Source: Bedellia somnulentella
Lineage: Eukaryota > Arthropoda > Insecta > Lepidoptera > Bedelliidae
Reading direction: 5' to 3'
DNA: 64,000 bases
NCBI GenBank assembly: GCA_963576735.1
Contig: OY755173.1
Location: 15,594,873 to 15,658,872, forward strand
Each line of letters opens with the position of its first letter. The first letter of the stretch is position 1. Of this stretch, positions 54,221 to 64,000 are shown in pieces. Under the pieces are notes generated by a model, which ran no database searches, was not told where the DNA came from, and saw only the letters and a program-made list of their open reading frames with translations. Both the position numbers and the translations under genes were made by a program.

Positions 54221-54237
54221 ATTATTATTCGGAAAAC

Positions 54238-54645
54238 ATTTTTGTTTCTCGCCTCTCCCATGGCCGAAAATGAAAATATAAATTTTAAATGGGAGAGGCG
54301 GTACTCCCCGACAAAAGCACAGTCGGTCGGGGTCAGGGAGTCAGGTTCAAGAACCGACGGACGATCCGAGCCGTATCGAGCAGCACCGCTTTCTGCATCT
54401 GTGCTGGAACGCCACGCCACAGAAATCCAACCGCCTCAAGTTGGTCGCGAGGCTGGTTGGAATTAACCCGTTCGCGGACAAAACAATTGGGATTATTTCT
54501 GTCGAATTCACACCCCACATGTCGGTGATCTCGTGAGCCAGATCGAGATATTTCCGACGCTTCTCGGTGTCGGCTTTCACGAGACCCTCGTCATGAGGGA
54601 TAGTGACATCCACTAGAAATACCCTCGACTGCGACCGATCCCATT
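54238..54645 (-). pseudogene. Dong/R4-like LINE copy 2, 3' end only
   Basis: A 5'-truncated 3' end of about 400 bases. On the minus strand: VDVTIPHDEGLVKADTEKR, LDLAHEITDMWGVNSTEII and then the conserved end and 3' untranslated part. TTA repeats flank both sides (54222-54231 and 54648-54659). Confidence 0.85.
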
Positions 54646-54662
54646 TATTTTTATTATTATTC

Positions 54663-54914
54663 GGAATACCTTTAGTTCCTCGCCTCTCCCATGGCCGAAA
54701 CAGAAAATTAAAATTTTAAATGGGAGAGGCGGTACTCCCCGACAAGAGCACAGTCGGTCGGGGTCAGGGAGTCAGGTTCAAGAACCGACGGACGATCCGA
54801 GCCGTATCGAGCAGCACCGCTCTCTGCATCTGTGCTGGAACCGACACGCCACAGAAATCCAACCGCCTCAAGTTGGTCGCGAGGCTGGTTGGAATTAACC
54901 CGTTCGCGGACAAA
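54663..54914 (-). pseudogene. Dong/R4-like LINE copy 3, 3' end only
   Basis: About 250 bases matching the last part of copies 2 and 4 (agttcctcgcctctcccatg to ggaattaacccgttcgcgga), again between TTA repeats. Confidence 0.85.
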
Positions 54915-54939
54915 TTAATAAATTATTATTATTATTATT

Positions 54940-57900
54940 TATGCATGATTTTTAGTTCCTCGCCTCTCCCATGGCCGAAAATGAAAATATAAATTTTAAA
55001 TGGGAGAGGTGGTACTCCCCAACAAAAGCACAGTCGGTCGGGGTCAGGGAGTCAGGTTCAAGAACCGACGACGGACGATCCGAGCCGTATCGAGCAGCAC
55101 CGCTTTCTGCATTTGTGCTGGAACCGACACGCCACAGACATCCAACCGCCTCAAGTTGGTCGCGAGGCTGGTTGGAATTAACCCGTTCGCGGACAAAACC
55201 ACGACATACCACGATATCAGGCTTATTCGCTAGAATAGTCCTGTCCGTGATAACGGATCGGTCCCAATAGATTTTGGCACGGTCGTTTTCTAGGATTGGC
55301 TCCGGCAGATACTTGTAATACGGCAGCCTCTGTTGCAAGAGTCCGTATTTCAGAGCGAGCTCCTGATTCAGGATTTTGGCTGCTTGGTTGTGTCTGTGCA
55401 AGTACTCAGTGTTAGCAAGAGCCGGACAACCGGAAATAACATGCCTAAGTGACTCTCCAGGACGGCCACATGCTCGACAGATGTCTGTGGTACCGTCCTT
55501 TAGGATGTGTTTCCGATAGTTCCGCGTCTTGATAACCTGGTCTTGTATTGCACAGACAAAACCTTCGGTTTCCCCAAAGAGGTCCCCGAAACGCAGCCAA
55601 TGCACGGAGGCTTTACGGTCCACGAAAGGTTCGTGAAGTACCTTGTAAAACCTCCCGTGCAGCTCCTTCTCTTTCCATACGGACTCCCGATCAGAGGTGC
55701 TAAGTACCTCCGGGGTTCGCCAATCCTTTGAGGCCAACGATAAGGGAGTCAGTCCTTTATCACTAGCGACCACCTCCCCCCTAATACTATCATCCGTCAT
55801 CGTCAAAAAATAGTTTCTGAGACTGCATACCTCGCGGCTGTGCATGGTTTTGGCACTCAAGAGGCCTCGACCACCACACTTCCGCGGGATATACAATCTC
55901 ATAACCGACGACCTCGGATGATGCATTCGATGAGAGGTCATCGTCGTGCGGACTCGTCTGTCCAGAGCGTCTAGTTCGGACAGAGTCCATCTGAGCACGC
56001 CAAACGTGTACATCAGTACAGGCATGACCCAGGAGTTAATGGCTCGGATCTTATTAACGCCTGACAAGTAGCTATTAAGCACACTTTTCAGGCGTTCATA
56101 AAACTCCTCGCAAACACCCTGTTGCACGTCTGCCACCTTCACACCGATGGTTTGTGACATGCCCAGATACCGGTATGTTTCAGCCTCGGAGAGTGCCCTC
56201 AAATGATTGGTGCCGACATCGACACCATCAGAGTGCACGACATGCCCCTTCTCGACATGAATGACCGCACACTTATCGACCCCGAGCTCCATCTTGACGG
56301 AACCACTGAAATCGTTAGTGATCGTCAGTAGCTCCGCCAATCTGCCAGCCGTGGGGGCGTAAAGCTTCAGGTCATCCATGTAAAGGAGATGAGGCAAGCG
56401 TGGTCCGCCTCTCCGAAACTGAAAGCCTGTCCCCGAATTCTCCAAGAGTGTACTTAGAGGATTCAGGGCCAAGCAAAACCAAACTGGACTCAGGCAATCG
56501 CCCTGGAAAATCCCTCGCCTTATATCAATTTGGTCATGCGCGTCCGTCATCCGCTGACCGTCTAAACTCAGGATCGTTCTCCAGCACCCCATACACTGCC
56601 CGAGGAAGTGTCGAACTGTACTATCAATTTTGTACAGCTCGAGGACCCTCATGAGCCATGTATGAGGTACCGAATCGAACGCCTTCCTGTAGTCTATCCA
56701 GCCAGCGGAGAAGTTCCGACGGTTGCGTTTGACCAGTTGGCCTATGACCGCGTCGATGAGGAGCAGCTCCTTGCTACCGCGACTACCGCCCCTACATCCG
56801 TTCTGAGCTCCAGAGATCACATTGTTATCAACAATGTGTTGAGTAATCTTGGAGCTCAGAACGGATGTCAAGGTCTTGTAAATTGTACAAAGACAAGTAA
56901 TGGGGCGGTATTGTGATGGATCCGCGGTAGCATCGCTCTTTGGAGCTAAATGAGTGACCGCAGTAGTTAAGAAGTTCGGGAGCGTCCCACTCTCGAGGGC
57001 GCTTTGCAACTGACGGGCGAGAGTAGCGTGACAGCGCGTGAACCCCTTCAACCAGTAATGGTGCAATCCGTCCGGCCCCGGACTTTTCCAGTTCGGAGCC
57101 TTACGGATCGCAGCCACCACATCCTCCTCGGATATGTTGACGGGGAGCCCATAGCGCCCATGAATTCATGGGCGCTATGGGCTCGCACGCTCCCTCGACC
57201 GCCTCGAACCATCGGCCCTCTTCGTGATCAACAGGCAGCGGCCAACCAAAGCCCATGCCAAAAGGCAACTACGTCGGCTTTTTCCGGTTGCTGACCCGTC
57301 GAAACGACATCGGGACGCTCCAAAGTTCTGTAGAACTTCTTCTGGTCACACATGAAGAGACGATTCTGTTGGTACCTCTTTACCCTTTCAGAATATCGCC
57401 TAATTCGCTTACCCCAAGCAGCGATCTTCTGCTTCAGATCATCGATGCGCTTCACGAGTCTACAGGCAAACTCCGGTGAGTTGTCAAAGACATTCTCACC
57501 AGGGAATGCCTCCCTGACGAAGCGCACCACCCTCGGCCTATTGTTGCCTGATCTGAAGCTGGTCAGTTTGCCGATGAGGACCCTGGCCCTTGTGATACGG
57601 CTTTCAATCCGCCTCATCCAGGCTGGTCTAGTTCTAGTCCTGGGACTAGTACTGCCAGCCTGGCGGGAGCCACCAGCTCTTGTTGGCGGCATCCTGACGC
57701 CGACAAATTGACAAACTGTCATTGCGGCGCCAAAGAGAATTGAATCCGTATCCCAAAGGTCCATGCTGCTCTCTAAAAATGAGGGCAGCATGTTATTGAC
57801 GGCCTCAACGACATCCCGAACCTTGATGCTGAGAGGAACTCGGGGCAGCCTTGGCCTCCTTTCGAGAGGCACTTGGCGATATTCTAGGATCGTCTCTTCA

Positions 57901-58733
57901 AGTGCGCTCCTCACCAAATCCAAATCCAGGGAGACTGTTCCCCAATCGCTTTCCGCACCACCCACATCTGGCAGGTTAGCAATTGGCTCCCTCCGTACTT
58001 CCCGTTCAGGGACTGGAGGGAGAACCTGCAAAGGTGGCTCTTCGTCTAGCGGGGGAACAGCCTCGCGTCGCAATTGTTCGAGCTCGGTAGTGCTAAAAAG
58101 TTCTGAGCGCTGTATGTACCGAACTCGATCCGCCAGGTTTTGTTCTGTGACGGTCAAATTGGGCTCCAGCCGCAGAAATTCGCGGTACATTGCTGCCCGA
58201 TAACCCGTCCGTCCAGTTCTTGAACCCGAGGCCCTAAGATAGGCCCGCATGGCATTCCTATTCATATCGACCGTCCATGCCATGCGGCGCCTTGTTCCAC
58301 CAGCGGCGGTCACCGATTGCTGGGACTGAGTTGCCTCAGTCCCAACCGATGCCAAGCCATCTGGTGGCTGAGGTGATCGCGCAGACCGACCAGGTGGTCG
58401 GGCCGGTCTGCGGTGGCTGGGGGACCGCATGCTGCCACGTCCAGCCCCAGCTCCAGACGCGCCCCAGCGATAGCCCCTGGGGAGCGGCCCTATTCGCTCA
58501 TCGTTTCTATTTTCTGCCATTTTACGATGAGCGAAGATTCACCCGGGGTTTCACTCACTTGCCCCGGGGAGACCGTTATTGCTCTATTTTGCGCTGAGAC
58601 CAGTTTGTAGACACGGTCAACACCTACAAACCCAAGCGCTGACTATTTGCATTGCTGGAATGGCAAGCTGGTAAACATGTCATCCTGCCATTCCAACAAT
58701 GGGCGGTGGGGTCGTCACATCCCTACGCCCTAT
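54940..58733 (-). pseudogene. Dong/R4-like LINE copy 4, near full length
   Basis: Bounded by TTA repeats on both sides (54920-54942 and 58731-58745). The N-terminal frame starts at ATG 58520 and runs 430 residues to 57228, ending after VVAFWHGLW. A frame change there and a 40-base palindrome at 57145-57184 separate it from the main frame (57120-54952). That frame has the reverse transcriptase (WKSPGPDG, motif A GWIDYRKAFDS near residue 145, motif B IFQGDCLSPV, motif C YMDD at 247-250). It also has the CCHC-type motif CRACGRPGESLRHVISGC near 547 and the start of the restriction-like endonuclease, YWDRSVITDRTILANKPDIV. The next segment, with the acidic and lysine residues seen in copy 2, is deleted at about 55195, so the nuclease is incomplete. 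Reading as one protein is normal for the R4 clade. Confidence 0.88.
57145..57184. repeat. Perfect 40-bp palindrome in Dong copy 4
   Basis: Two 20-base arms, gagcccatagcgcccatgaa and its exact complement, meet without a spacer at 57164/57165. It contributes to the frame break between the two main open frames. Confidence 0.95.
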
Positions 58734-58745
58734 TATTATTATTAT

Positions 58746-59237
58746 TGTTACGTACCGGGTTCTTAATTTGATAAATACCAGTCACACTTTCGTGCAATAA
58801 GGTGTAATTATATTTATTGACCAATAACGCACTTTACACAACACAACAAACACTATCGATAATTAACTATCGATACTCGCACTAATTAACAACACTAATT
58901 TACTCCGTTATAGTAACACTGTCCACACCGTTAAGCTTATTTCCGTAATCCGTATATCACTGCACTGTCGTATTTAATTTCTTCGCTCTAGTATTTCGCT
59001 TGTTCTCGCTTTAGTTCTTCGCACTCGAATAACTCCGTAGCACGCGTTGCTCTTTATATATGCCAAATCTCAAATACGCGAATATTACAGAAAGTTCTAG
59101 TACCACATTCTCGAAAAGTCGATATTCGAGAAACATCTAGTAATTCCCTTTTTTACTTATTAAATACTAGTAACGCCATCTAGTATAATCTAGTAGTGGC
59201 AAATCCTATCTCCTACTTGCGAACAGATGTCGTAACA
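58746..59237 (-). repeat. Gypsy 3' LTR
   Basis: 492 bases, tgttacgtaccgggttctta to acagatgtcgtaaca on the plus strand. Promoter-side TATA-like sequence tttatatatgcc lies at about 59052. Confidence 0.92.
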
Positions 59238-59259
59238 TTACCCCCTCCTTACATTAATA

Positions 59260-59626
59260 ACCGTGATAGCCCAGTGGGTAGAACACTCGGTTATCGTGCA
59301 AGCGACTAGTGTTCAAATCCTGGGTCGGGCCTACACCAATTTGTCTTTTCTAAAGACATATGTGTGTTTAATTTATCATGGTTGTTAACGGTGAGGGAAA
59401 ACATCGTGAGGAAACCCACATAGCTGAGTTGTACTTAGTCATGTGACAGTGTATTCGTACAAAACGGCGATAGGCCTGCCCCCTATCACGTGAGTACACT
59501 GTCCATGCAAAACGTGGGTACTCTGAACACCAGGTGACAAAGTCACGTGATGTTCAGAAGTATTAGTACCTCTGCCAACCCCTTCGGGGATATTCGGCGT
59601 GAACGTTTATGTTATGTTATGTTATG
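59260..59626 (+). repeat. SINE-B inserted in the Gypsy element
   Basis: Full-length SINE-B: head ccgtgatagcccagtgggta, B-box-like gttcaaatcctg, body as at 9899, tail of atgtt repeats. Flanked by ttacattaata at 59249-59259 and 59627-59637. It interrupts the short stretch between the integrase stop and the purine tract. Confidence 0.92.
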
Positions 59627-59631
59627 TTACA

Positions 59632-60540
59632 TTAATACTCGTCCCGAGTATTATTGCTTCCATGGTACTTCGCAAGTCGATCGATGTGAACTATTTTCGA
59701 AGCCCCTCTAGGTTGGCGTTGAATTCTGTACGTTACATCGTTTATTCTAGTGACCACCTTGTACGGTCCTTCCCACCTATTTTGTAACTTAGGGGACTTC
59801 CCTTTCTGGCGAGTTGGATTGTGTAACCAGACGAGCATACCCTCTTCGAAACGCGGCGTGTTAGCTTTACGGTCATATCTGGTTTTCATCTTTTCACTAG
59901 CATGTAAACCATTTTCACGCACTAGGGAATGTACATCTTGCATTCTTTCCCTCAAATCGCTTACATATTCAGTTACACTCTGCGGCTCATCTGGTGACCC
60001 TCCTGTCAACAAATCTACAGGCAATCGTAGCTCTCTTCCGAAATTGACGAAAGCAGGTGTTTCCTTCGTGCTTTCGTGAACAGCTGACCGGTAAGACAGT
60101 AAAAATAATGGAATGTGTTTGTCCCAGTCCTTCTGATGTTTTTCAACCATCTTCGCCAACTGTCTCTCCAGTGTTTGGTTGAACCTCTCCACCATTCCAT
60201 CTGACTGAGGATGATATGGCGTCGTCCTGGTTTTATGCATTCCAAGTAGTTTGCACACCTCTTGAAATACTTGTGACTCAAAATTTCTTCCCTGGTCAGA
60301 GTGTATCTCCAGGGGCACGCCAAATCGACAGATCACTTCCTCAACCAGTTTTGTAGCCACAGTTATTGCTTCTTGATTGGGTATGGCAAACACTTCAGGC
60401 CACTTAGTGAAGTAATCCATCACCACCATGAAATATTTATTTCCGGACTCTGATTGTGGAAACGGTCCAGCCACATCAACGGCAATCCTCTCCCAGGGAG
60501 CTCCCACATTGTACAACCGTAATCCCCCTCTACTCCGGGT
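59632..60540 (-). pseudogene. Gypsy integrase core and C-terminal domain
   Basis: Reads YNVGAPWERIAVDVAGPFP at the start, with D in VAVDVAGP-type context, then HSDQGRNFES (second D) and DGMVERFNQTLE (E), so the DDE set is complete. A chromatin-side C-terminal part with WEGPYKVVTRINDVTYRIQ ends at 59632. An in-frame TAG at about 60541 separates it from the zinc-binding part; otherwise both are one frame. Confidence 0.85.
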
Positions 60541-61100
60541 CTACGGACCTTTCACCGCGGCACACGTTGTACATTTCCGGCACCAGTCCTGTACGTCGTC
60601 CCTACAATGAAGCCAGTAAAACTTCGCACGAACCTTCTGCAACGTACGATTTACCCCAAGATGCCCGCCCGAAACACCGTCATGTGTTTCCCGCAGTACA
60701 TCTTTAACCTTGGCTCTGGGCACGACCAATTGTAGGTGCTCTTCTTTACCGTTGGGTTTCTCCCACCTCCGGTACAGTAGACCATTGATCAGAACCAGGC
60801 TGTTCCATTGCGCCCAGTAAGCTTTCGTACTCACTCCTGTGGACGCTACTTCACTCCAAGCCGGTTGATCGTGTTTTTCCTTCTTCCATTTCATGATGGG
60901 TCTGAGGTTCTCATCTTCTTCTTGGGCCTTCTGCATAGCTTCTGTTTCCCATCCATCCAATGGACAAATTCGAGTCACTTTCACGACCTCCTCCTTCGAC
61001 TCTTGCTTCCGGCAATGTTTACAGTCTTGTGAGATGGTCATTGTCGGGGCTTTCTCCTCTCTAGCCAGCACCTGCCCCCCGGTCCTGGCTAATGCTCGTT
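60541..61100 (-). pseudogene. Gypsy integrase zinc-binding part, after the deletion joint
   Basis: From about QDCKHCRKQESKEEV (61040), a linker normally found after RNase H, to the HHCC region HDGVSGGHLGVNRTLQKV and CRKCTTCAAVKGP. Upstream the frame runs into gag sequence read in the wrong phase, which marks the deletion joint near 61060-61110. Confidence 0.8.
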
Positions 61101-62330
61101 TCCCTGGACGTTTGCGGCAGGAGCCTCTGCCTGCCTCTTTTCTTCCTTCCTCAGCGGGCAACTTAATCTCAAATGGCCCCTTTTCCCGCAGCCATAACAA
61201 ATCGGTCCAGTACTCCTTCCGACGGGTGCTTTAATGACCTTGACGTCCTCATTTGCTTCCGCAATCTCACGAAGTCGATGAGTTTGGCGCGTATCCTGGC
61301 GGCAAGCTTCAACTTCTAGAGCGTTCGCCAAGGCATCCTTGAGAGACGTGTGGTGTTGAAGTCTCACCGCTGTTCTCACTTCGATATCTCTGATGCCGTC
61401 GACGAATGCTTGCACCAGGTTCATTTCCACCGTCTTCGGATCTACACTGGGATAGGCCTTGCGGACAAGCTTCTCGATTTCAAGGGCCCACTGCTGAAGT
61501 CCCTCTCCGGAACGCTGGACCCTATCACGCAGCTGAGCGCGGAAAACGTGCTCCAGGTTTCGCTCTCCATAGCGAGACTCCAACGCATCCAGCAGGTCCT
61601 TGAAACCACCACTCGGAGTCGGCACCGCCTCTATTACTGACAGTGCTTGACCTCGGAGCGCCACCGTCAGTGCAGTCAAACACTGTTCATCAGTCCAACC
61701 ATTGGCAGCCGCAACAGTCTGGAACTGATGTCTATACGCCGACCAGGATGTTGTTCCGTCGTAGGGAGGAACCTTCACACGAGGACCATGGACAGCTACT
61801 ACATTCTCACCGGAGACAACCTTGACCGGTCGTGATTCAAGCTGCAGAACCCTTTTCTCTATTCCGCGGAAGTCGGTCTTCATGTCATCGATATCTTTCT
61901 CAATAGTGGTTACCTGCTCCTTCATCTGCTCTACGTCTTTTTCCACAGTAACCACCCGACCACTGACTTCATTGACCGCAGTGAGAACTTGTGAGAACTT
62001 AGTTTGCTGTTCCTCGCGCAACTCACGAACTTCTTGTTTCACAACACCCTGTACCTCCGAATGTATGTTTTTCACAACATCCTGTATGCTTTGTTGTGCT
62101 TCACGCATGCTTTGAAACATTTCAACTATCATCGCCAAGTCAGTATTAGTTGCGGCCGCCGGCGCCGTTGATGTAGACGGCGCGTTAGTCACCGCGGACG
62201 TCTCCTCTGGAATGTCACTCCGAGGGTTCGTGACCGATGACCTCATTTCCGACAGCTGTTCACCCTCTGCGGCTTTCTGAGCGCGTGTCTTCACACCCTC
62301 TCTTCCGTCTTCCTTCGGCATAACTGGCAT
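61089..62330 (-). CDS. Gypsy gag protein
   Basis: From the first ATG at 62330 (the frame is open up to the LTR). A coiled-coil-rich N-terminal part (MIVEMFQSMREAQQSIQDVV, VEKDVEQMKEQVTTIEKDID) is followed by a capsid-like domain with YDGTTSWSAYRHQF, WALEIEKLVRKAYPS and FVDGIRD. One zinc knuckle, CYGCGKRGHLRLSC, lies near the end. The frame ends at 61089 in sequence beyond the deletion joint, so the last residues are probably not original. Gag looks intact, so the element could perhaps be packaged but cannot supply its own reverse transcriptase. Confidence 0.85.
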   Translation of the reverse strand: MPVMPKEDGREGVKTRAQKAAEGEQLSEMRSSVTNPRSDIPEETSAVTNAPSTSTAPAAATNTDLAMIVEMFQSMREAQQSIQDVVKNIHSEVQGVVKQEVRELREEQQTKFSQVLTAVNEVSGRVVTVEKDVEQMKEQVTTIEKDIDDMKTDFRGIEKRVLQLESRPVKVVSGENVVAVHGPRVKVPPYDGTTSWSAYRHQFQTVAAANGWTDEQCLTALTVALRGQALSVIEAVPTPSGGFKDLLDALESRYGERNLEHVFRAQLRDRVQRSGEGLQQWALEIEKLVRKAYPSVDPKTVEMNLVQAFVDGIRDIEVRTAVRLQHHTSLKDALANALEVEACRQDTRQTHRLREIAEANEDVKVIKAPVGRSTGPICYGCGKRGHLRLSCPLRKEEKRQAEAPAANVQGNEH

Positions 62331-62355
62331 CTTCAAATCCACTTCTGTCACCAAT

Positions 62356-62847
62356 TGTTACGTACCGGGTTCTTAATTTGATAAATACCAGTCACACTTT
62401 CGTGCAATAAGGTGTAATTATATTTATTGACCAATAACGCACTTTACACAACACAACAAACACTATCGATAATTAACTATCGATACTCGCACTAATTAAC
62501 AACACTAATTTACTCCGTTATAGTAACACTGTCCACACCGTTAAGCTTATTTCCGTAATCCGTATATCACTGCACTGTCGTATTTAATTTCTTCGCTCTA
62601 GTATTTCGCTTGTTCTCGCTTTAGTTCTTCGCACTCGAATAACTCCGTAGCACGCGTTGCTCTTTATATATGCCAAATCTCAAATACGCGAATATTACAG
62701 AAAGTTCTAGTACCACATTCTCGAAAAGTCGATATTCGAGAAACATCTAGTAATTCCCTTTTTTACTTATTAAATACTAGTAACGCCATCTAGTATAATC
62801 TAGTAGTGGCAAATCCTATCTCCTACTTGCGAACAGATGTCGTAACA
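62356..62847 (-). repeat. Gypsy 5' LTR
   Basis: Same 492 bases as the LTR at 58746. On the minus strand it is followed by attggtgacagaagtgg, the likely primer-binding site. Confidence 0.92.
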
Positions 62848-63380
62848 TTATTATTATAAGAATCATGAAAAAACCATTTTGTACCAAGTTTAAAATGAGA
62901 ATACCTTTAGTAAGTATGGATAGCAGTTTGGCGACCCGGTGCTGCCCCGTACACTGACTGTTGGTGATGTGTGAGAGATTGCAGCCAATCAGTCATCGGT
63001 CAATAGATGGCGGTACTAAATTAAAATTGAGATAATGTGCCATTATTTACTAACTATGCATTCTGAGGCTTAAACAGAATATTAATTTATGTGTAAGTAT
63101 AGCACAATATATTTATGAGAATATTGGTTTAAAAATAGTTAAAAAAATAAAAGTTATAAACATATTCTCAAACCTACCAAATGAATACGCAAAATTCATA
63201 CAATATTCTTTTAATTATCTTTATTCATACATATTCGCATAGTTGAATGTGAAAGATAAGGAATAGTGCTTCCTATTATTCTAAGCTAACACAAAAGCAA
63301 AAAAAAACATCGTCCTACAACAATTATATCGTCTAGATATACGATACACTTATCATAATTTAATCCTGATAACGCAATTG
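62848..63380. other. No gene recognised
   Basis: Starts with the TTA repeat flanking the Gypsy element, then unassigned AT-rich DNA. A weak SINE-A-like head (gtgcttcctattattctaag at about 63269) may be present. No frame is supported. Confidence 0.35.
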
Positions 63381-63830
63381 TCATTGCTCTACTAAAAGCA
63401 CTTGGACTTGTTTTTCATTTATCGGCTTTAGAACACTAAAAGCCTCTGATTTTCCATTCGCCTGTGAGATAGTGAGGTCAACCATCAATTGTTTCAGCTC
63501 TGAACCAAATTTATCAATTGTTCTGCTACCCTGATAACTCGTAAGTATTTTTTTCTGTAACGCGGTATCCGATTTTACGGTCAACAGATGTTGTTTCATT
63601 TCAGTAATCATTTCTTGTACCGTATTGTAATTGTTACTTAATCTCAGCTTAGCTCTATGAGACAATGGTGTCTTCAACACAAACTGTATAAGATTTGGAA
63701 TTGATTCTTTGTCAATCATTGTTGAATATAACTCAATTGCGTCTATTAACTGTTCCGTTACTACTTCTGTATCATTCATTACTGGTAGTAATGAAACAGC
63801 CGTTTTTAGATCAAAACTTGGTTTCGACAT
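63381..63830 (-). pseudogene. Errantivirus-like gag fragment
   Basis: From ATG 63830 the frame gives 149 residues resembling the start of gag of insect errantiviruses and related Gypsy elements: SFDLKTAVSLLPVMN, LIDAIELYSTMI, FVLKTPLSHRAKLRL, LLTVKSDTALQKKIL and LMVDLTISQANG. It stops at 63381 soon after LKPINEKQ, far short of a normal gag, and pol does not follow. The sequence to its right (63831-64000) would be leader of the same element. An incomplete copy running out of the window or a truncated relic. Confidence 0.75.
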
Positions 63831-64000
63831 GATTGTCTATTTCTAAATAAATCAACTGTATGTCCTGTGTTAATTTTAAAATATCTTCTGGTAATTTTAT
63901 TTGCTCGTAGGTAAATTGCAACTGCCTCTCGGTATTTATTATAAATTTCTCTGGCCAAGATTAATTTTTCTGGAGCTGCTTTACTTGATACACGTTTTTG

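Larger units (their letters stand above)
58746..62847 (-). mobile_element. Gypsy-type LTR element with internal deletion
   Basis: LTRs at 58746-59237 and 62356-62847, both 492 bases and identical as far as read, start tgttacg and end cgtaaca. A 4-base duplication ttat flanks the element, inside the TTA run next to Dong copy 4. Orientation is minus: gag on the right, integrase on the left. Protease, reverse transcriptase and RNase H are missing. The purine tract is at 59240-59247 (read ggagggggt on the minus strand). A SINE-B lies between the integrase stop and the purine tract. Confidence 0.92.

Noticed and set aside
57255..58610. Plus-strand open frames opposite the Dong N-terminal part
   Set aside because: They are shadows of the GC-rich minus-strand coding region and show no domain.

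Overview
The window reads as nuclear DNA of an insect, most probably a moth or butterfly. It holds four conserved animal genes with short exons and GT-AG introns, set in AT-rich DNA packed with nested transposable elements. The element types seen (R4/Dong-like LINEs next to TTA repeats, RTE-like LINEs with a matching abundant SINE, BEL/Pao and Gypsy LTR elements, an errantivirus-like gag) are familiar from Lepidoptera. The order-level call is inference; no species is proposed.

Host genes. (1) Bre1, minus strand, 11054 to 2586: seven exons giving the first 475 residues of the E3 ligase for histone H2B. The RING end lies left of the window. (2) An FGGY-family carbohydrate kinase, minus strand, 23628 to 14668: four exons, 545 residues, complete. 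(3) Pop5, plus strand, 31097-31823: two exons, 156 residues, an RNase P/MRP subunit. (4) A Dredd/caspase-8-like initiator caspase, minus strand, 33597-32131: 488 residues in one exon. Pop5 and Dredd converge, with poly(A) signals about 30 bases apart.

Elements in the gene half (1-36,650). Introns and spacers are filled with at least five SINE families, here named A to E, plus small inverted-repeat elements, RTE-like LINE pieces and two jockey/CR1-like LINEs, one inserted in the other (24170-28923). A cluster of foldback elements carrying a Gypsy 3' end (34382-36643) lies upstream of Dredd.

Elements in the right half (36,650-64,000). A Dong-like LINE copy (36683-37518 plus 49451-50318) is split by a LINE whose protein has a coiled coil and an SGNH-esterase-like segment (37519-40288 plus 48773-49450). 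That LINE is split by a BEL/Pao element with an envelope gene (40289-48772). Further right come a decayed RTE-like LINE, a small element nested in a SINE, and three successive Dong 3' ends separated by TTA runs, the last belonging to a nearly complete copy (54940-58733). A Gypsy element lacking protease, reverse transcriptase and RNase H but with apparently identical LTRs follows (58746-62847), and then an errantivirus-like gag fragment at the right edge.

All family names come from reading motifs by eye; no database search was run. Exon borders were placed by reading frame plus GT/AG sites.
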